Shown piece by piece: positions 1 through 8,286 of a stretch of 41,963 nucleotides of DNA (position 1 is the first letter of the stretch; the number at the start of each line of letters is the position of its first letter). A program made the position numbers and the translations under genes. The notes under the pieces were generated by a model. That model searched no databases, was not told the DNA's origin, and worked only from the letters and a program-made list of their open reading frames with translations. This stretch comes from Candidatus Bathyarchaeota archaeon (GTDB lineage Archaea; Thermoproteota; Bathyarchaeia; 40CM-2-53-6; RBG-13-38-9). The stretch lies in assembly GCA_026015185.1 (NCBI GenBank), contig JAOZGX010000036.1:1-41963 (forward strand), given 5' to 3'.

Positions 1-510
1 TAATAAAGAAATTAGATTAGAATCTGAATCATTGAAACATTCTCTGATTGAAGCCTCGATCTTGCACTCTATGACTTCTCCTTTGTCATCCATCAACATA
101 TATAACTCTCTGTCTGTATTCCTAAAAATCACAAAACTCTGATAATCCTCTTTGTATTTTAATAGAAAATCGACTATGATCTCAGCAGGTACATAATTCT
201 CAAACAGATATTTTTCATCAACTATGACAGCAATATTCCCTCGCATATTGTAAGGTACATTCATTCTATCATTAATGCCGTTCAATTCCTCTCTGGCTTC
301 TTTGTTAGTTCCAAAATCTTCAATTCTAATGTTTGTAATACCTGCTTCTTCGAAAGCTCTTTCTATCTCTGACATATATTCCAAACACGGTTCGCAATAT
401 TTGTCACCATAGATCACAATAGAGCCTTCAGAAGCTTCAATGGACAGAATTACATTTGTTAGTAAGAAAAAACACAGTAGTAGTAAGAAATAATTTTTTT
501 TTGAATCCAT
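1..510 (-). CDS. Exported thioredoxin-like protein (partial)
   Basis: The reading frame begins with ATG at 510 and runs off the window edge, giving 170 codons without a stop. The N-terminus (MDSKKNYFLLLLCFFLL, then TNVILSIEAS) is a signal peptide or membrane anchor. It is followed by a beta strand and a CEPC dithiol motif (near residues 39-42), the arrangement of a thioredoxin-fold active site, so the domain probably faces outside the cell. The C-terminal part is missing; relatives can be followed by a CcdA-like membrane domain, but that cannot be tested here. It lies 73 bases after the methyltransferase gene on the same strand, with an A/T-rich possible promoter in the gap. The fold is fairly clear from signal peptide plus CxxC; the exact role in thiol or disulfide chemistry is inferred. 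Confidence 0.7.
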   Translation of the reverse strand, partial: MDSKKNYFLLLLCFFLLTNVILSIEASEGSIVIYGDKYCEPCLEYMSEIERAFEEAGITNIRIEDFGTNKEAREELNGINDRMNVPYNMRGNIAVIVDEKYLFENYVPAEIIVDFLLKYKEDYQSFVIFRNTDRELYMLMDDKGEVIECKIEASIRECFNDSDSNLISLL

Positions 511-583
511 TCTAAATGAACCAATTTTGTTTTTTGATAATAAAATTTGAACACAGAACAGGTGATATTTTATGTATTTAGTT

Positions 584-1639
584 TTATTTTTGAATAGTCT
601 CATAAAGTGTAATTACATTCTCTACTGGTACATGTTGGTCAACTGTATGACAAGGAGCCAATATAAGTCCTCCATCGAAACCAAGGGTTTCTATTCTATC
701 CAATACTTCCTTCTTAACCTCACTAGTACTTCCAAAGGGAAGGGTCTTCTGTAGAGATATAGTTCCATGAAAAGCAATTTTCTCCCCATATAATTTTTTG
801 ATTTTTATAGGGTCCATACATTCAGGTTGTATAGGATTCAAGATATCTATTCCTGCATCTATTAAATCAGGAATTATCGGCTCAACATTTCCGTCTGTAT
901 GAAACATAACGAAAACATCCTTCTTTTTCAACTCTCCAAACCATTTTCGATATCTTGGAATGAAAAATTTGCGTATAATATCTGGCGATAACATTAGACC
1001 TGTCTGCATACCTAGATCATCAGACAGAAAAATCATATCGACTCCGATGTCAGCAAAATATTTGTCCTGTTCAATTTTCCATTCTAAAAGCCTATCTAAT
1101 AACCTCTCTATGAATTTTTGATTTGTATATAGGTCTCGAATAAAATTCCTATAACCCCTAAGAGCCCATCCATGTTCAAATAACCCTATGGAACCATTTC
1201 CAGAAATGAAGTATTCGTCTTTAAACTCTTTAACAAGATCGCTGGCTCTATCAAATCTACCTGGTGCATGAATATTTGGAAATTCAAACTCGTCCAGCTC
1301 TACATGTTCTAATGGGTGATGTGTAAAATGCCAATACTCATCTGTCGATCCAGCTTTACGCTTAATATTCCACTCATCCCATACTGTTGCATAAAAATTC
1401 TCAAAATCCTTTGAAATATTTTGGACAGCAAGCACCTTCTCAGGCTCAAATCCTTTTGGTGGATCCATAGCTACTTGCCTGATATCTGTTCCTAGAGCTT
1501 TGAGAATATCCTCGTTATTTTCTGTATTGAAATGATCATGTAATTTTATCCAGAACTCAGGCCTAAACCATCCATCTGCTGGAATTCTGTCAAAATCTCG
1601 CCTTTCAATTGATGCTAAAACCCTTTCTCTGGATTTCAT
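584..1639 (-). CDS. URO-D-type corrinoid methyltransferase
   Basis: This 351-residue protein belongs to the uroporphyrinogen decarboxylase/MtaA superfamily, whose members move methyl groups to or from a corrinoid protein. The body shows the family TIM-barrel landmarks SDDLGMQTG, MFHTDGN (His247), PIQPE and LAPCHT (Cys330) near the C-terminus. In zinc-dependent MtaA/MtbA enzymes the ligands come from HxC and a distal Cys; here HxC is HTD, so His and distal Cys are kept but the middle Cys is not. I place the start at the ATG at 1639, eight bases after the stop of the upstream corrinoid gene and behind GGTGA; a TTG at 1660 overlapping that gene is the alternative. Coupling to the corrinoid gene argues that the two proteins are partners. 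The substrate is unknown. It is not expected to make haem. Confidence 0.85.
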   Translation of the reverse strand: MKSRERVLASIERRDFDRIPADGWFRPEFWIKLHDHFNTENNEDILKALGTDIRQVAMDPPKGFEPEKVLAVQNISKDFENFYATVWDEWNIKRKAGSTDEYWHFTHHPLEHVELDEFEFPNIHAPGRFDRASDLVKEFKDEYFISGNGSIGLFEHGWALRGYRNFIRDLYTNQKFIERLLDRLLEWKIEQDKYFADIGVDMIFLSDDLGMQTGLMLSPDIIRKFFIPRYRKWFGELKKKDVFVMFHTDGNVEPIIPDLIDAGIDILNPIQPECMDPIKIKKLYGEKIAFHGTISLQKTLPFGSTSEVKKEVLDRIETLGFDGGLILAPCHTVDQHVPVENVITLYETIQK

Positions 1640-1647
1640 CGTTTCAA

Positions 1648-2271
1648 TCACTTCACCCAAGACTTGATTATGTTTACACCTTCTACCGCATTGTTTACGG
1701 CTGCATCTAAGCCAAGCTTGTTTGCATATTCCTCTCTTACCGCTGCACCACCAGCAATGAGCTTAACCCTATCTCTTATACCTGCCTCTTTCAATGACTT
1801 GTCTACTTCTTCTAATGTTGGCACAGTAACTGATAGTAACGCAGATACGCCTACAATTTTCGCATTAGTACTTTTTGCTTTTTCGGCAAAAACCTTCGGT
1901 GGGACATCTATTCCTAAATCTAACACTTCAAATCCAGCTGATATAAGCAATGTAGAAACTATATCTTTTCCAATGTCATGTAAATCTCCTTTGATGGTTC
2001 CAAGAATAATTTTTCCTTTTCTACCGAATTCTGATACTTCGAGCTTTGGTTTCAAAATTTTCAATGCTTCTTTCATTGTTTCGCCTGCCATTATAAGTTC
2101 TGAAAAGAAATAATCTCCGCTCTCAAATTTTAACCCGACTTCTTCCATACCTTTCCCAAGAATGTTTAGTAAATCATTTGGAGATGAACCCTTTTCTAAC
2201 TCGCTTTCAACAATGTTGGCTATATCTTCAATTTTTAGCTCAACAATTGCCTTCTTGACATCTTCTAACAT
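1648..2271 (-). CDS. Corrinoid (B12-binding) methyl carrier protein
   Basis: This 207-residue protein has the two-part MtaC/MtbC/MttC architecture: a helical cap domain (about residues 1-80, with SELIMAGETM) and a Rossmann-like cobalamin domain (about 86-207). The B12 signature DLHDIG lies at residues 96-101, with His98 as the expected lower axial cobalt ligand; VGVSALLS and the glycine-rich IAGGAAV complete the domain. Such proteins shuttle a methyl group between a substrate-specific methyltransferase and an acceptor. It starts at ATG 2271 behind GAGGT (2279-2283), with an A/T-rich TATA candidate around 2327-2336. It is the first gene of a two-gene operon with the methyltransferase. A second, similar but distinct pair lies at 24647-26431. 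The carrier role is well supported; the substrate is not shown. Confidence 0.92.
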   Translation of the reverse strand: MLEDVKKAIVELKIEDIANIVESELEKGSSPNDLLNILGKGMEEVGLKFESGDYFFSELIMAGETMKEALKILKPKLEVSEFGRKGKIILGTIKGDLHDIGKDIVSTLLISAGFEVLDLGIDVPPKVFAEKAKSTNAKIVGVSALLSVTVPTLEEVDKSLKEAGIRDRVKLIAGGAAVREEYANKLGLDAAVNNAVEGVNIIKSWVK

Positions 2272-2376
2272 TTAATTTACCTCTTATGAAAAGCGCTTGC
2301 TATTTGTACGAAGCTAATACTTGAGTATATTATTTAGAGATTTTGTAATAACTAGCAAGATAAGATAAATGATTAA

Positions 2377-3510
2377 TTATTTATCTTTAGGAAGCAAAAA
2401 TGTTAGAATTCCTGCAACAAAAATGAAAGCTATGGGAATAAAAAGCGATTGTTGTAAACCGAATCGGTCAGCAAATCCTCCAATAATTATAGGCGATACA
2501 ATTGCTCCGACTCCTCCTATACCTGAAACAAAACCCACATTAGCACTCAAAGCCTCCCTCGGAACTATATCACTCAGCATTGTAAATAGTATTGGAAATC
2601 CTAGGAAGATAAAGAATCCAGATAAGCCTAACCCTATCAGGGAAAGAGGTGGAGTAGTAATAAGAAACGCTAAGAAGCTTACACTCGTTCCAAACGAGCT
2701 TATCGCAAAAACCTTACGTCTACCTATATGATCTGATAAGTGTCCTCCTATTGGCTGTGTTACCAAACCTGCAATCATCATTATAAAAACAGATGCACCA
2801 CTCCAAATAAGATCAGCTTGAAAAACATTTACGAATAAAGTTGGAATAAAGCTTACAGTTCCATAAAAGAAAGCTTTCCTTAGAATAGAAATTATTGTAA
2901 GAATTATTATAATCGGTCCTATTGTCTTAAATATGAAACTTTTTTCTACAGCTGTGTTTATTTCTTGAAGGAAAATTAAGGCCATTAAGCTTACTATGAC
3001 ACCTGCAAATAGAATAAACCATAAAGAGAATTTTAATCCATAGAGGCTAGCAATCATAGAGGTTAATAAAGGGAAAAAGGCTCGTCCAGCACTACCGCCA
3101 AAGCCATGTATCCCCATACTCAATCCACGCCTTTCTCTTATAGAATATCCAATAAACGCTACACCCTCGGGATGATAGATACTATATCCTAATCCTGCTG
3201 CAAATGCTGTGGAAATCATAAGAGTGAGATTATTAGCATATTGCATCAGAAAAAGAGATAATGTAAATATGAACAATCCGCCGCATAAATAGAGCTTTTT
3301 TCTACCAGTTATATCAGAAGCGTATCCGGCAATGGGTTGAAGAAATGAAGAGGAAATGGTATAGCTTGCGATTATGAGCCCCATTTGATAGAAGGAGAGT
3401 GATAATTTCTCAACAATTATAGGAAGGATTACAGGTAGCACCATATCTAGTCCATCGTTAACAAAATGTGTTGTGGAAAGAGTTCCTAATAGTACACTGC
3501 GATATTTCAT
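2377..3510 (-). CDS. MFS transporter, fosmidomycin-resistance-like
   Basis: About 377 residues with 12 predicted hydrophobic segments. The N-terminus (STTHFVNDGLDMVLPVILP) and the first cytoplasmic loop (YASDITGRKK) match the Fsr-like branch of the major facilitator superfamily; the second half repeats the loop as LSDHIGRRK, as expected from MFS internal duplication. It is an inner-membrane secondary carrier, probably proton-coupled; the substrate cannot be read from sequence. I place the start at ATG 3510; a TTG at 3525 would add five residues but leaves almost no space to the upstream GGTGA. It sits alone on the minus strand between the corrinoid gene and the ferritin cluster, without evident operon partners. 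Confidence 0.85.
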   Translation of the reverse strand: MKYRSVLLGTLSTTHFVNDGLDMVLPVILPIIVEKLSLSFYQMGLIIASYTISSSFLQPIAGYASDITGRKKLYLCGGLFIFTLSLFLMQYANNLTLMISTAFAAGLGYSIYHPEGVAFIGYSIRERRGLSMGIHGFGGSAGRAFFPLLTSMIASLYGLKFSLWFILFAGVIVSLMALIFLQEINTAVEKSFIFKTIGPIIIILTIISILRKAFFYGTVSFIPTLFVNVFQADLIWSGASVFIMMIAGLVTQPIGGHLSDHIGRRKVFAISSFGTSVSFLAFLITTPPLSLIGLGLSGFFIFLGFPILFTMLSDIVPREALSANVGFVSGIGGVGAIVSPIIIGGFADRFGLQQSLFIPIAFIFVAGILTFLLPKDK

Positions 3511-3617
3511 AGCGAAAGTAAACAATCACCATCTAAAATAAGGTTAACGAAAAACTCAATAAGATATGCTCATCTTTAGCGTTATCAGAATATTTTTGAT
3601 GCAAGCGTTAATCGTTT

Positions 3618-3627
3618 AAAAAAAAAA
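3618..3627 (-). terminator. Oligo-T terminator after ferritin-like gene
   Basis: Read on the minus strand this is a run of ten T, about 45 bases downstream of the stop of the ferritin-like gene. Archaeal RNA polymerase terminates at oligo-T tracts without needing a hairpin, so it is a plausible end for the ferritin/desulforedoxin transcript. Confidence 0.5.
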
Positions 3628-3672
3628 TTGAAAATAGAGTAAATAAAAAATCAGAATCTAAATGAAGTTTAC

Positions 3673-4158
3673 TTACATTCCACCTAGATCTTCTAGTATG
3701 CTTTGTAGATCTTCTTCGTGTTCTACTTCTTCTTCAAGTATATCAAGAATCATATTGTAAGTTATAGGATCTTTATCTTTAACCGTCTCGAGTAATTTTT
3801 TATAGATATTGATAGCGCATTGTTCGCCCTTAATATTCTGTTCTAAAAGAGCTTTTACAGAAGGGTCCTCTGGAGCCAAGTACCCACAATTAGTCATTTC
3901 ATACCAATCTTCTGGCTTAAGAATAGGTGTACCCCCTAATGTTATGATTCTTTCAACAAGCATTCCCGCATGCTTCAACTCGTCTCCTGCATGTTCTTCA
4001 AGTTCTGCGGTAACAGCACCACGCATAGGACCTCTTGCAACTTTTGCACCCGTCCAATATTGATAATAAGCTAACCATTCATCTGCAAAAGCTTTGTTCA
4101 ATGACTTAATAAGTTCATTCGTATCCATGCCTACTATTTCTTTTCCTTTTGTGCCCAT
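3673..4158 (-). CDS. Dps-like ferritin (thioferritin/DPSL type)
   Basis: A 161-residue four-helix ferritin-like protein. Candidate diiron ligands appear in order: Glu27 (ADEW), Glu60 and His63 (DELKHA), Glu112 (KGEQC), Glu144 and His147 (EEVEHEED), the ExxH-twice pattern of diiron ferritin-like proteins. Two cysteines, Cys91 (TNCGY) and Cys114 (GEQCA), sit near the site; a paired cysteine near the diiron centre is the hallmark of archaeal Dps-like (DPSL, thioferritin) proteins, which use peroxide to oxidise and store iron. The start at ATG 4158 is secure, with GGAGG six to seven bases upstream. It is 15 bases downstream of the desulforedoxin-type gene, so the pair is one transcript for iron and peroxide handling. 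Assignment to DPSL rather than another ferritin-like subfamily rests on the cysteine pair and is moderately sure. Confidence 0.85.
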   Translation of the reverse strand: MGTKGKEIVGMDTNELIKSLNKAFADEWLAYYQYWTGAKVARGPMRGAVTAELEEHAGDELKHAGMLVERIITLGGTPILKPEDWYEMTNCGYLAPEDPSVKALLEQNIKGEQCAINIYKKLLETVKDKDPITYNMILDILEEEVEHEEDLQSILEDLGGM

Positions 4159-4173
4159 ATTACAACCTCCATT

Positions 4174-4299
4174 TTATTCCACTAAAATCATGGGTTGACC
4201 GCAGCAAATTAATTCTCCACCGCCAACCTCTTTGACTACTACAACATTTTCACAAATTTCACACTTATAAACTTCCCCGACTTTTCTAACTGCGACCAA
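4174..4299 (-). CDS. Desulforedoxin-type mini-protein
   Basis: A 41-residue protein with two cysteine pairs: CEIC (Cys13, Cys16) and ICC (Cys32, Cys33). The CxxC...CC layout and the ending [10 protein letters not shown] match the Fe(SCys)4 domain of desulforedoxin and the N-terminal domain of desulfoferrodoxin, so it should bind one iron and carry electrons. There is no neelaredoxin (superoxide reductase) domain after it. It starts with TTG at 4299 behind AAGGTGGG; no ATG or GTG is available in frame, because an in-frame TAA lies a little upstream. It ends 15 bases before the ferritin-like gene, suggesting that it feeds electrons to, or works with, that ferritin; this partner role is inferred from context. 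Confidence 0.82.
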   Translation of the reverse strand: MVAVRKVGEVYKCEICENVVVVKEVGGGELICCGQPMILVE

Positions 4300-4407
4300 C
4301 AGCCCACCTTCTAAATATTTTTCTGAAATACCACCTAATGATTTATTATTTCATAAATTAGTTATGTTGAAACAAGAGCAGTACGTTTTTGTAATAACAA
4401 GAGTTTT

Positions 4408-4557
4408 TTATCTTTCTACCCTTATCTCAATTTCTTTCCAGTTCTCATTTACGCCTTTCAAAGAAGATATTGCGCCTGAAATGCTTCCACTTAATACATT
4501 CGCAACGAATTTATTTAGGGGGATTTCTTTACCATCCAAATTAAGTTTTACATTCAT
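4408..4557 (-). CDS. Small conserved-looking protein, 49 residues
   Basis: A short frame from ATG 4557 to TAA, preceded by GTGAT close to the start. The product begins MNVKLNLDGKEIPLNKFVAN and ends KEIEIRVER: an amphipathic strand-rich start, a small Gly/Ser/Ala segment (LSGSISGAISSLKG), and a charged strand at the end. It contains no cysteine and no membrane segment. The look is of a small soluble archaeal protein, perhaps binding DNA or a partner protein, but I do not recognise a family. It lies upstream of the desulforedoxin gene on the same strand with a gap of about 108 bases, so co-transcription is possible, not certain. Coding status rests on protein-like composition and start signals only. 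Confidence 0.6.
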   Translation of the reverse strand: MNVKLNLDGKEIPLNKFVANVLSGSISGAISSLKGVNENWKEIEIRVER

Positions 4558-4665
4558 AAAAATCACTTTAAGGATTTAATTTATGATAGAATTTTTTCTA
4601 ATAAATATATGGCTTTTCCGAATTAAGGTTGTAAAATGAATAGTCATGAATTTAGTGACCACTTT

Positions 4666-5550
4666 TCATCTATGTTCACTCATGGCTTTTGGATAACCTT
4701 CATCCTCTAATTGGATAGTAGCGTGATCAATTCCGAATTCTTCCTTCAACGTGTTTATAAGACGAGCCATCAATCTCTTTCTATCAATTCCTTTTTTCAC
4801 TACTACATGCCCGCTCATACAACACATCTTTTTTGGTGCTATACACCAGACATGCAGATCATGAACTCTCTCAACCTCTTTGGGCTCAAGTAATTTCTTC
4901 TCTAACGCATTCATGTTAATGTGAGAAGGAACACCCTCTAGAAGAATATTCAACGATTCTTTGATCAATCTACTTGAACTGTAGAGTATTAACAAGCCAA
5001 TTGCAATACTGATTAAACTATCTGCCTGATACCAGCCCATGAATAACATAATCAACCCTGCTGAGATCGCTCCGATTGAACCAAGAGTATCGGCGATCAC
5101 ATGTAGGAAAGCGCCTTTCACATTGAGGCTTTCTTCTTTATATTTAGAAAGTATGATCCCAGAGAGACAATTAGCAATTAGTCCAAATATTGCAATAACT
5201 AGCATACCTAGGCTTTTAACTTCAACAGGGTGAAGAAAACGCTCAATAGCTTCGTGAAATATGTAAATCACGATTGCCCATAAGAAAATTCCATTTAAAA
5301 AAGCCGCAAGTATCTCAATACGATAATAACCATAAGTTTTTTTCATATCAACAGGTCTAAGAGCTAGCCAAGATGCTACAAATGCAAATACTAACGCAAA
5401 AACATCGATCAGCATATGCCAAGCGTCTGTTAGAAGTGCTAAACTATTTGTCAAAAGCGCTCCGATCAGTTCTATTATAAAGAAAGTAGCAGTAATCACT
5501 AATACGATTCCTAGGGACTTCAAACTTAGATATTGTTTTTTGTTTGCCAT
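4666..5550 (-). CDS. CDF family zinc/metal efflux transporter
   Basis: A 294-residue cation diffusion facilitator of the CzcD/ZitB branch. Six hydrophobic segments are followed by a cytoplasmic ferredoxin-like domain from about residue 205. The transport site is visible: His45 and Asp49 in DAWHMLID (TM2) and His150 and Asp154 in HVIADTLGS (TM5); the 2His-2Asp set is typical of zinc/cadmium-selective members. The C-terminal domain has VHDLHVWCIAP and the odd MCCMSGHVVV, with adjacent cysteines that could bind metal. It starts at ATG 5550, with an ATTATAACA TATA-like element 15-20 bases upstream. The next gene on the right is divergent, so the promoter region is shared. Zinc export is the likeliest role. 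Confidence 0.92.
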   Translation of the reverse strand: MANKKQYLSLKSLGIVLVITATFFIIELIGALLTNSLALLTDAWHMLIDVFALVFAFVASWLALRPVDMKKTYGYYRIEILAAFLNGIFLWAIVIYIFHEAIERFLHPVEVKSLGMLVIAIFGLIANCLSGIILSKYKEESLNVKGAFLHVIADTLGSIGAISAGLIMLFMGWYQADSLISIAIGLLILYSSSRLIKESLNILLEGVPSHINMNALEKKLLEPKEVERVHDLHVWCIAPKKMCCMSGHVVVKKGIDRKRLMARLINTLKEEFGIDHATIQLEDEGYPKAMSEHR

Positions 5551-5646
5551 GATTGATATCCATGTTATAATGACTTCGATATAAGTTTCTGGCCCAAGGA
5601 AAATTTATATTACTAATGTTGGTAGCTATCATTTTCCACTCACAAA

Positions 5647-6849
5647 GTGAAAAAAGACGCCTTCTGTTAAGATATTAGAAGATATTTTTTGGGTTGGAGC
5701 TATAGACTGGAATATCAGAAATTTCCATGTGATTACTCACACAACTCATCGCGGCACAACATATAACGCTTACTTAATTAAAGATGAAAAAATCGCATTA
5801 GTTGATGCAGTTCATGGGTCTTTCGCCGAAGAGATGATAGGGAAGATTAAGGAAGTTATTGATCCTTCAAAAATAGACTATATTATTGCCAATCATGTTG
5901 AATCGGACCATTCTGGATCAATTTATAAGATCTTAGAATTAGCTCCAAACGCAAAAGTTGTAGGTACGACTGCATGTAAAGATGGTTTACAAAAGCATTA
6001 CTTCGGTGATTGGGATTTCCAAATTGTAAAGACTGGAGATGAGATAAGTCTAGGTAAGCGAGCTCTAAAATTCATTGAAGCACCTATGCTTCATTGGCCA
6101 GATAGTATGTTTACATACGTTGAAAAAGATTCTCTCATTCTACCTAATGATGCTTTTGGCCAACATTGGGCATCTTCAAAAAGGTTTGATGATGAAGTGG
6201 ATAATAGTATACTGATGGATGAGGCTGCGAAATATTACTCGAACATTGTATGGCCCTATAGCCAGCATGTTTTAAAGAAAATTGAAGAAGTTCAAGAATT
6301 AGGCTTAAAGATAAGCATGATAGCCCCTAGTCACGGCATCATATGGCGAAGCAATCCAACAAAAATATTGGAAGCCTATCTACGCTGGGCAAAAGGCGAA
6401 ACTGTAGACAAGATTTTAGTTGTATACGATACTATGTGGGGCAGCACTGAAAAAATGGACAAGGCAATAATTGAAGGCATTTCCAGTGAAGGAATTGAGA
6501 CAATGGTATTCAGGTTACCTTTTTCTGATTTGGGCGATATAATTAAGGAACTTCTTGAGGCTAGGGGTCTGTTAGTCGGATCATCAACTATAATAACGGC
6601 TTTCTACCGACAGTAGCTCCATTTTTAGAAGAACTTCAAGGTTCAAGACCTAAGAATAAATGCGTAGCTGCATTTGGTTCCTATGGTTGGGGCGGTGGAG
6701 CAATACAAGCTATCGAAGCTAAGCTAAAGAATATAGGTTTGGAGACCATTTTACCATCATTAACCTTCCGATGGGTTCCAACTAATGATGAAGTGCAAAA
6801 ATGCTTTGACTACGGAAAGGAATTCGCAAATAAGTTAAAAAGTGGATAA
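5647..6849 (+). pseudogene. A-type flavodiiron protein, two frameshifts
   Basis: The gene encodes an FprA-type flavodiiron protein (oxygen or NO reductase, about 400 residues) but is split by two single-base indels. The open central frame (5729-6616) has the metallo-lactamase diiron ligands NHVESDHSG, LHWPDS, NDAFGQH and SHGIIW, then the flavodoxin start VVYDTMWGSTEKM. The expected N-terminus (KTPSVKILEDIFWVGAIDWN) lies just upstream but lacks a start in frame: GTG at 5647 joins it only if the six-A run at 5650-5655 had five A. The second break is near 6590, where STIITAFYRQ precedes a stop; adding one A to ATAATAA restores NNGFLPTVAPFLEEL and the FMN-domain end AFGSYGWGGGAIQA to the stop at 6847-6849. 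Either it is a recent pseudogene or the assembly has two A-run errors. All catalytic residues are intact, which favours error or very recent decay. Confidence 0.85.
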
Positions 6850-6952
6850 ATTTCAAGTAACAAATAGAATTGCTTGATCAGTTATTGTTAGTATTGCATA
6901 TTAACTGCAACTTGAACGCAAAAATTGTATTTTAGTCTGAAGACTTTAGATC

Positions 6953-8242
6953 TTAAAATAATGCATTGCAGAATTCACAGTACCATCTTTGATAGATAGG
7001 TGAGTAGTTGATCATACGATTACATATTGGGCAGACTGGATAAGCTTGGCCATAATGTCTAGTGTTTTCTCTACACATCTGTGGGCTAAAATATCTCGAA
7101 TCAGTTCTTTTTTTCTTAGGAATTTTTCGCACTCGTTTATTTTTAGGACTGTCGATATCTCGAATTAGGAAGAATGTAATCATTAAGATAGAGAAACTAC
7201 CAATTGAAATGACTAAGAAAAATAGACCAAATATCGATAGACTCGTAGCGAGATTGCTAATTGTTCCAAAAAACGTGCTTACTATAATGCCAAGACCAAG
7301 AAAACCCACACCTCCTATATCATTGAAAAAATACGAGAGCTGATAAATTCCAAACATTATGAGTAATGCCCCGATCATTCTTACAAAATATATTTTGTTG
7401 CTTTGTTTTTCTAGAATTAATTCTGGTTTTATTCTAGAGAGTGTAAATCCAATTGTTACAGCAAAAACCCCCGATGATGCCATAATCCCCTCTGTAAGCT
7501 GAACAGAGAACCCTAGAGCTTGAAACATGAAGATATAAGCAAAATATTGAAAAAGTACAATCATTAGTACAGCGAAAATAGAACCTTTCCATGCTTGCCT
7601 TAGTGTTTCAAATTCTTCCCTAAGGAAGATAAATGGCATTAAGGCCAATAATACTCCAAACCAAGCAAACTCTCTCCAAATCAGAAAATTGTAGTTTGTA
7701 ACAAGTTCCATTGCAGGTTTAACAGCTACATTTCCAACTGCGTATAGAAAAGCCGAAGCTAAGAAAATCCAAAGTCCTTTGTTTTCAACTGTAAATAATT
7801 TACGTCCTTGAATATTTTCGCTCAGTGATGTCATGATTGCACCAAACATAGCTACCAATATCCATAGTATTACACCAATACCATAGAACTCACCAAGGAA
7901 AATATAGCTTAAAGGTATCACGAAAATGGGCTTAATCCCAACTATCGGCCCGGCCATTGAAGCATCATATCTTGTTAAACCATAATACATTAGAAGATAA
8001 GCTAGGACTGAAGTTCCGCCGGATATTATCGCATAAGGGATCACTTCTAAAGGAGGTAGATAGATTTCGTCTGGCGCAATTGTATAAGATAATAATGGAA
8101 AGATTAGTACAATGAAAATTCCTTGCATATAGATAAAAGAAATAAAATTTTTGATCTTGTTTGAAATGATGTATTTAGCGATAAAAGTAAAGAATGTGAA
8201 GAATAATGAAGCAGTCAGAGCATAAAGAATAAATGGTTCCAA
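6953..8242 (-). CDS. EamA/DMT-type permease with zinc-ribbon tail
   Basis: A 429-residue membrane protein with about ten hydrophobic segments in two similar halves, the first ending in GEFYGIGVILWILVAMFGAI, as in drug/metabolite transporter (EamA-like) permeases. After an additional pair of hydrophobic segments (about residues 310-362) comes a strongly basic linker (KNKRVRKIPKKKR) and a C-terminal zinc ribbon with Cys404-x2-Cys407 and Cys422-x2-Cys425; Cys394 or so (MCREN) is a further cysteine. The last segment WYCEFCNALF is a typical zinc-ribbon end. The permease probably exports or imports a small metabolite; the ribbon would sit in the cytoplasm. The combination of permease and ribbon is unusual. 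Start ATG 8242; the gene is followed by the convergent flavodiiron remnant. Confidence 0.75.
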   Translation of the reverse strand: MEPFILYALTASLFFTFFTFIAKYIISNKIKNFISFIYMQGIFIVLIFPLLSYTIAPDEIYLPPLEVIPYAIISGGTSVLAYLLMYYGLTRYDASMAGPIVGIKPIFVIPLSYIFLGEFYGIGVILWILVAMFGAIMTSLSENIQGRKLFTVENKGLWIFLASAFLYAVGNVAVKPAMELVTNYNFLIWREFAWFGVLLALMPFIFLREEFETLRQAWKGSIFAVLMIVLFQYFAYIFMFQALGFSVQLTEGIMASSGVFAVTIGFTLSRIKPELILEKQSNKIYFVRMIGALLIMFGIYQLSYFFNDIGGVGFLGLGIIVSTFFGTISNLATSLSIFGLFFLVISIGSFSILMITFFLIRDIDSPKNKRVRKIPKKKRTDSRYFSPQMCRENTRHYGQAYPVCPICNRMINYSPIYQRWYCEFCNALF

Positions 8243-8286
8243 AGATCAATCACATTTTTTGAAATTTATGTTCGTTAAGGCTCATT

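Noticed and set aside
572-754. Plus-strand frame of 60 codons with a GGTGAT-like sequence before its ATG
   Set aside because: It is antisense to the 3' end of the methyltransferase gene and its product is low-complexity with no recognisable fold.
6580-6620. Programmed frameshift in the flavodiiron gene
   Set aside because: There is no classic slippery heptamer, and an independent second break occurs at the N-terminus; indel or sequence error explains both better.
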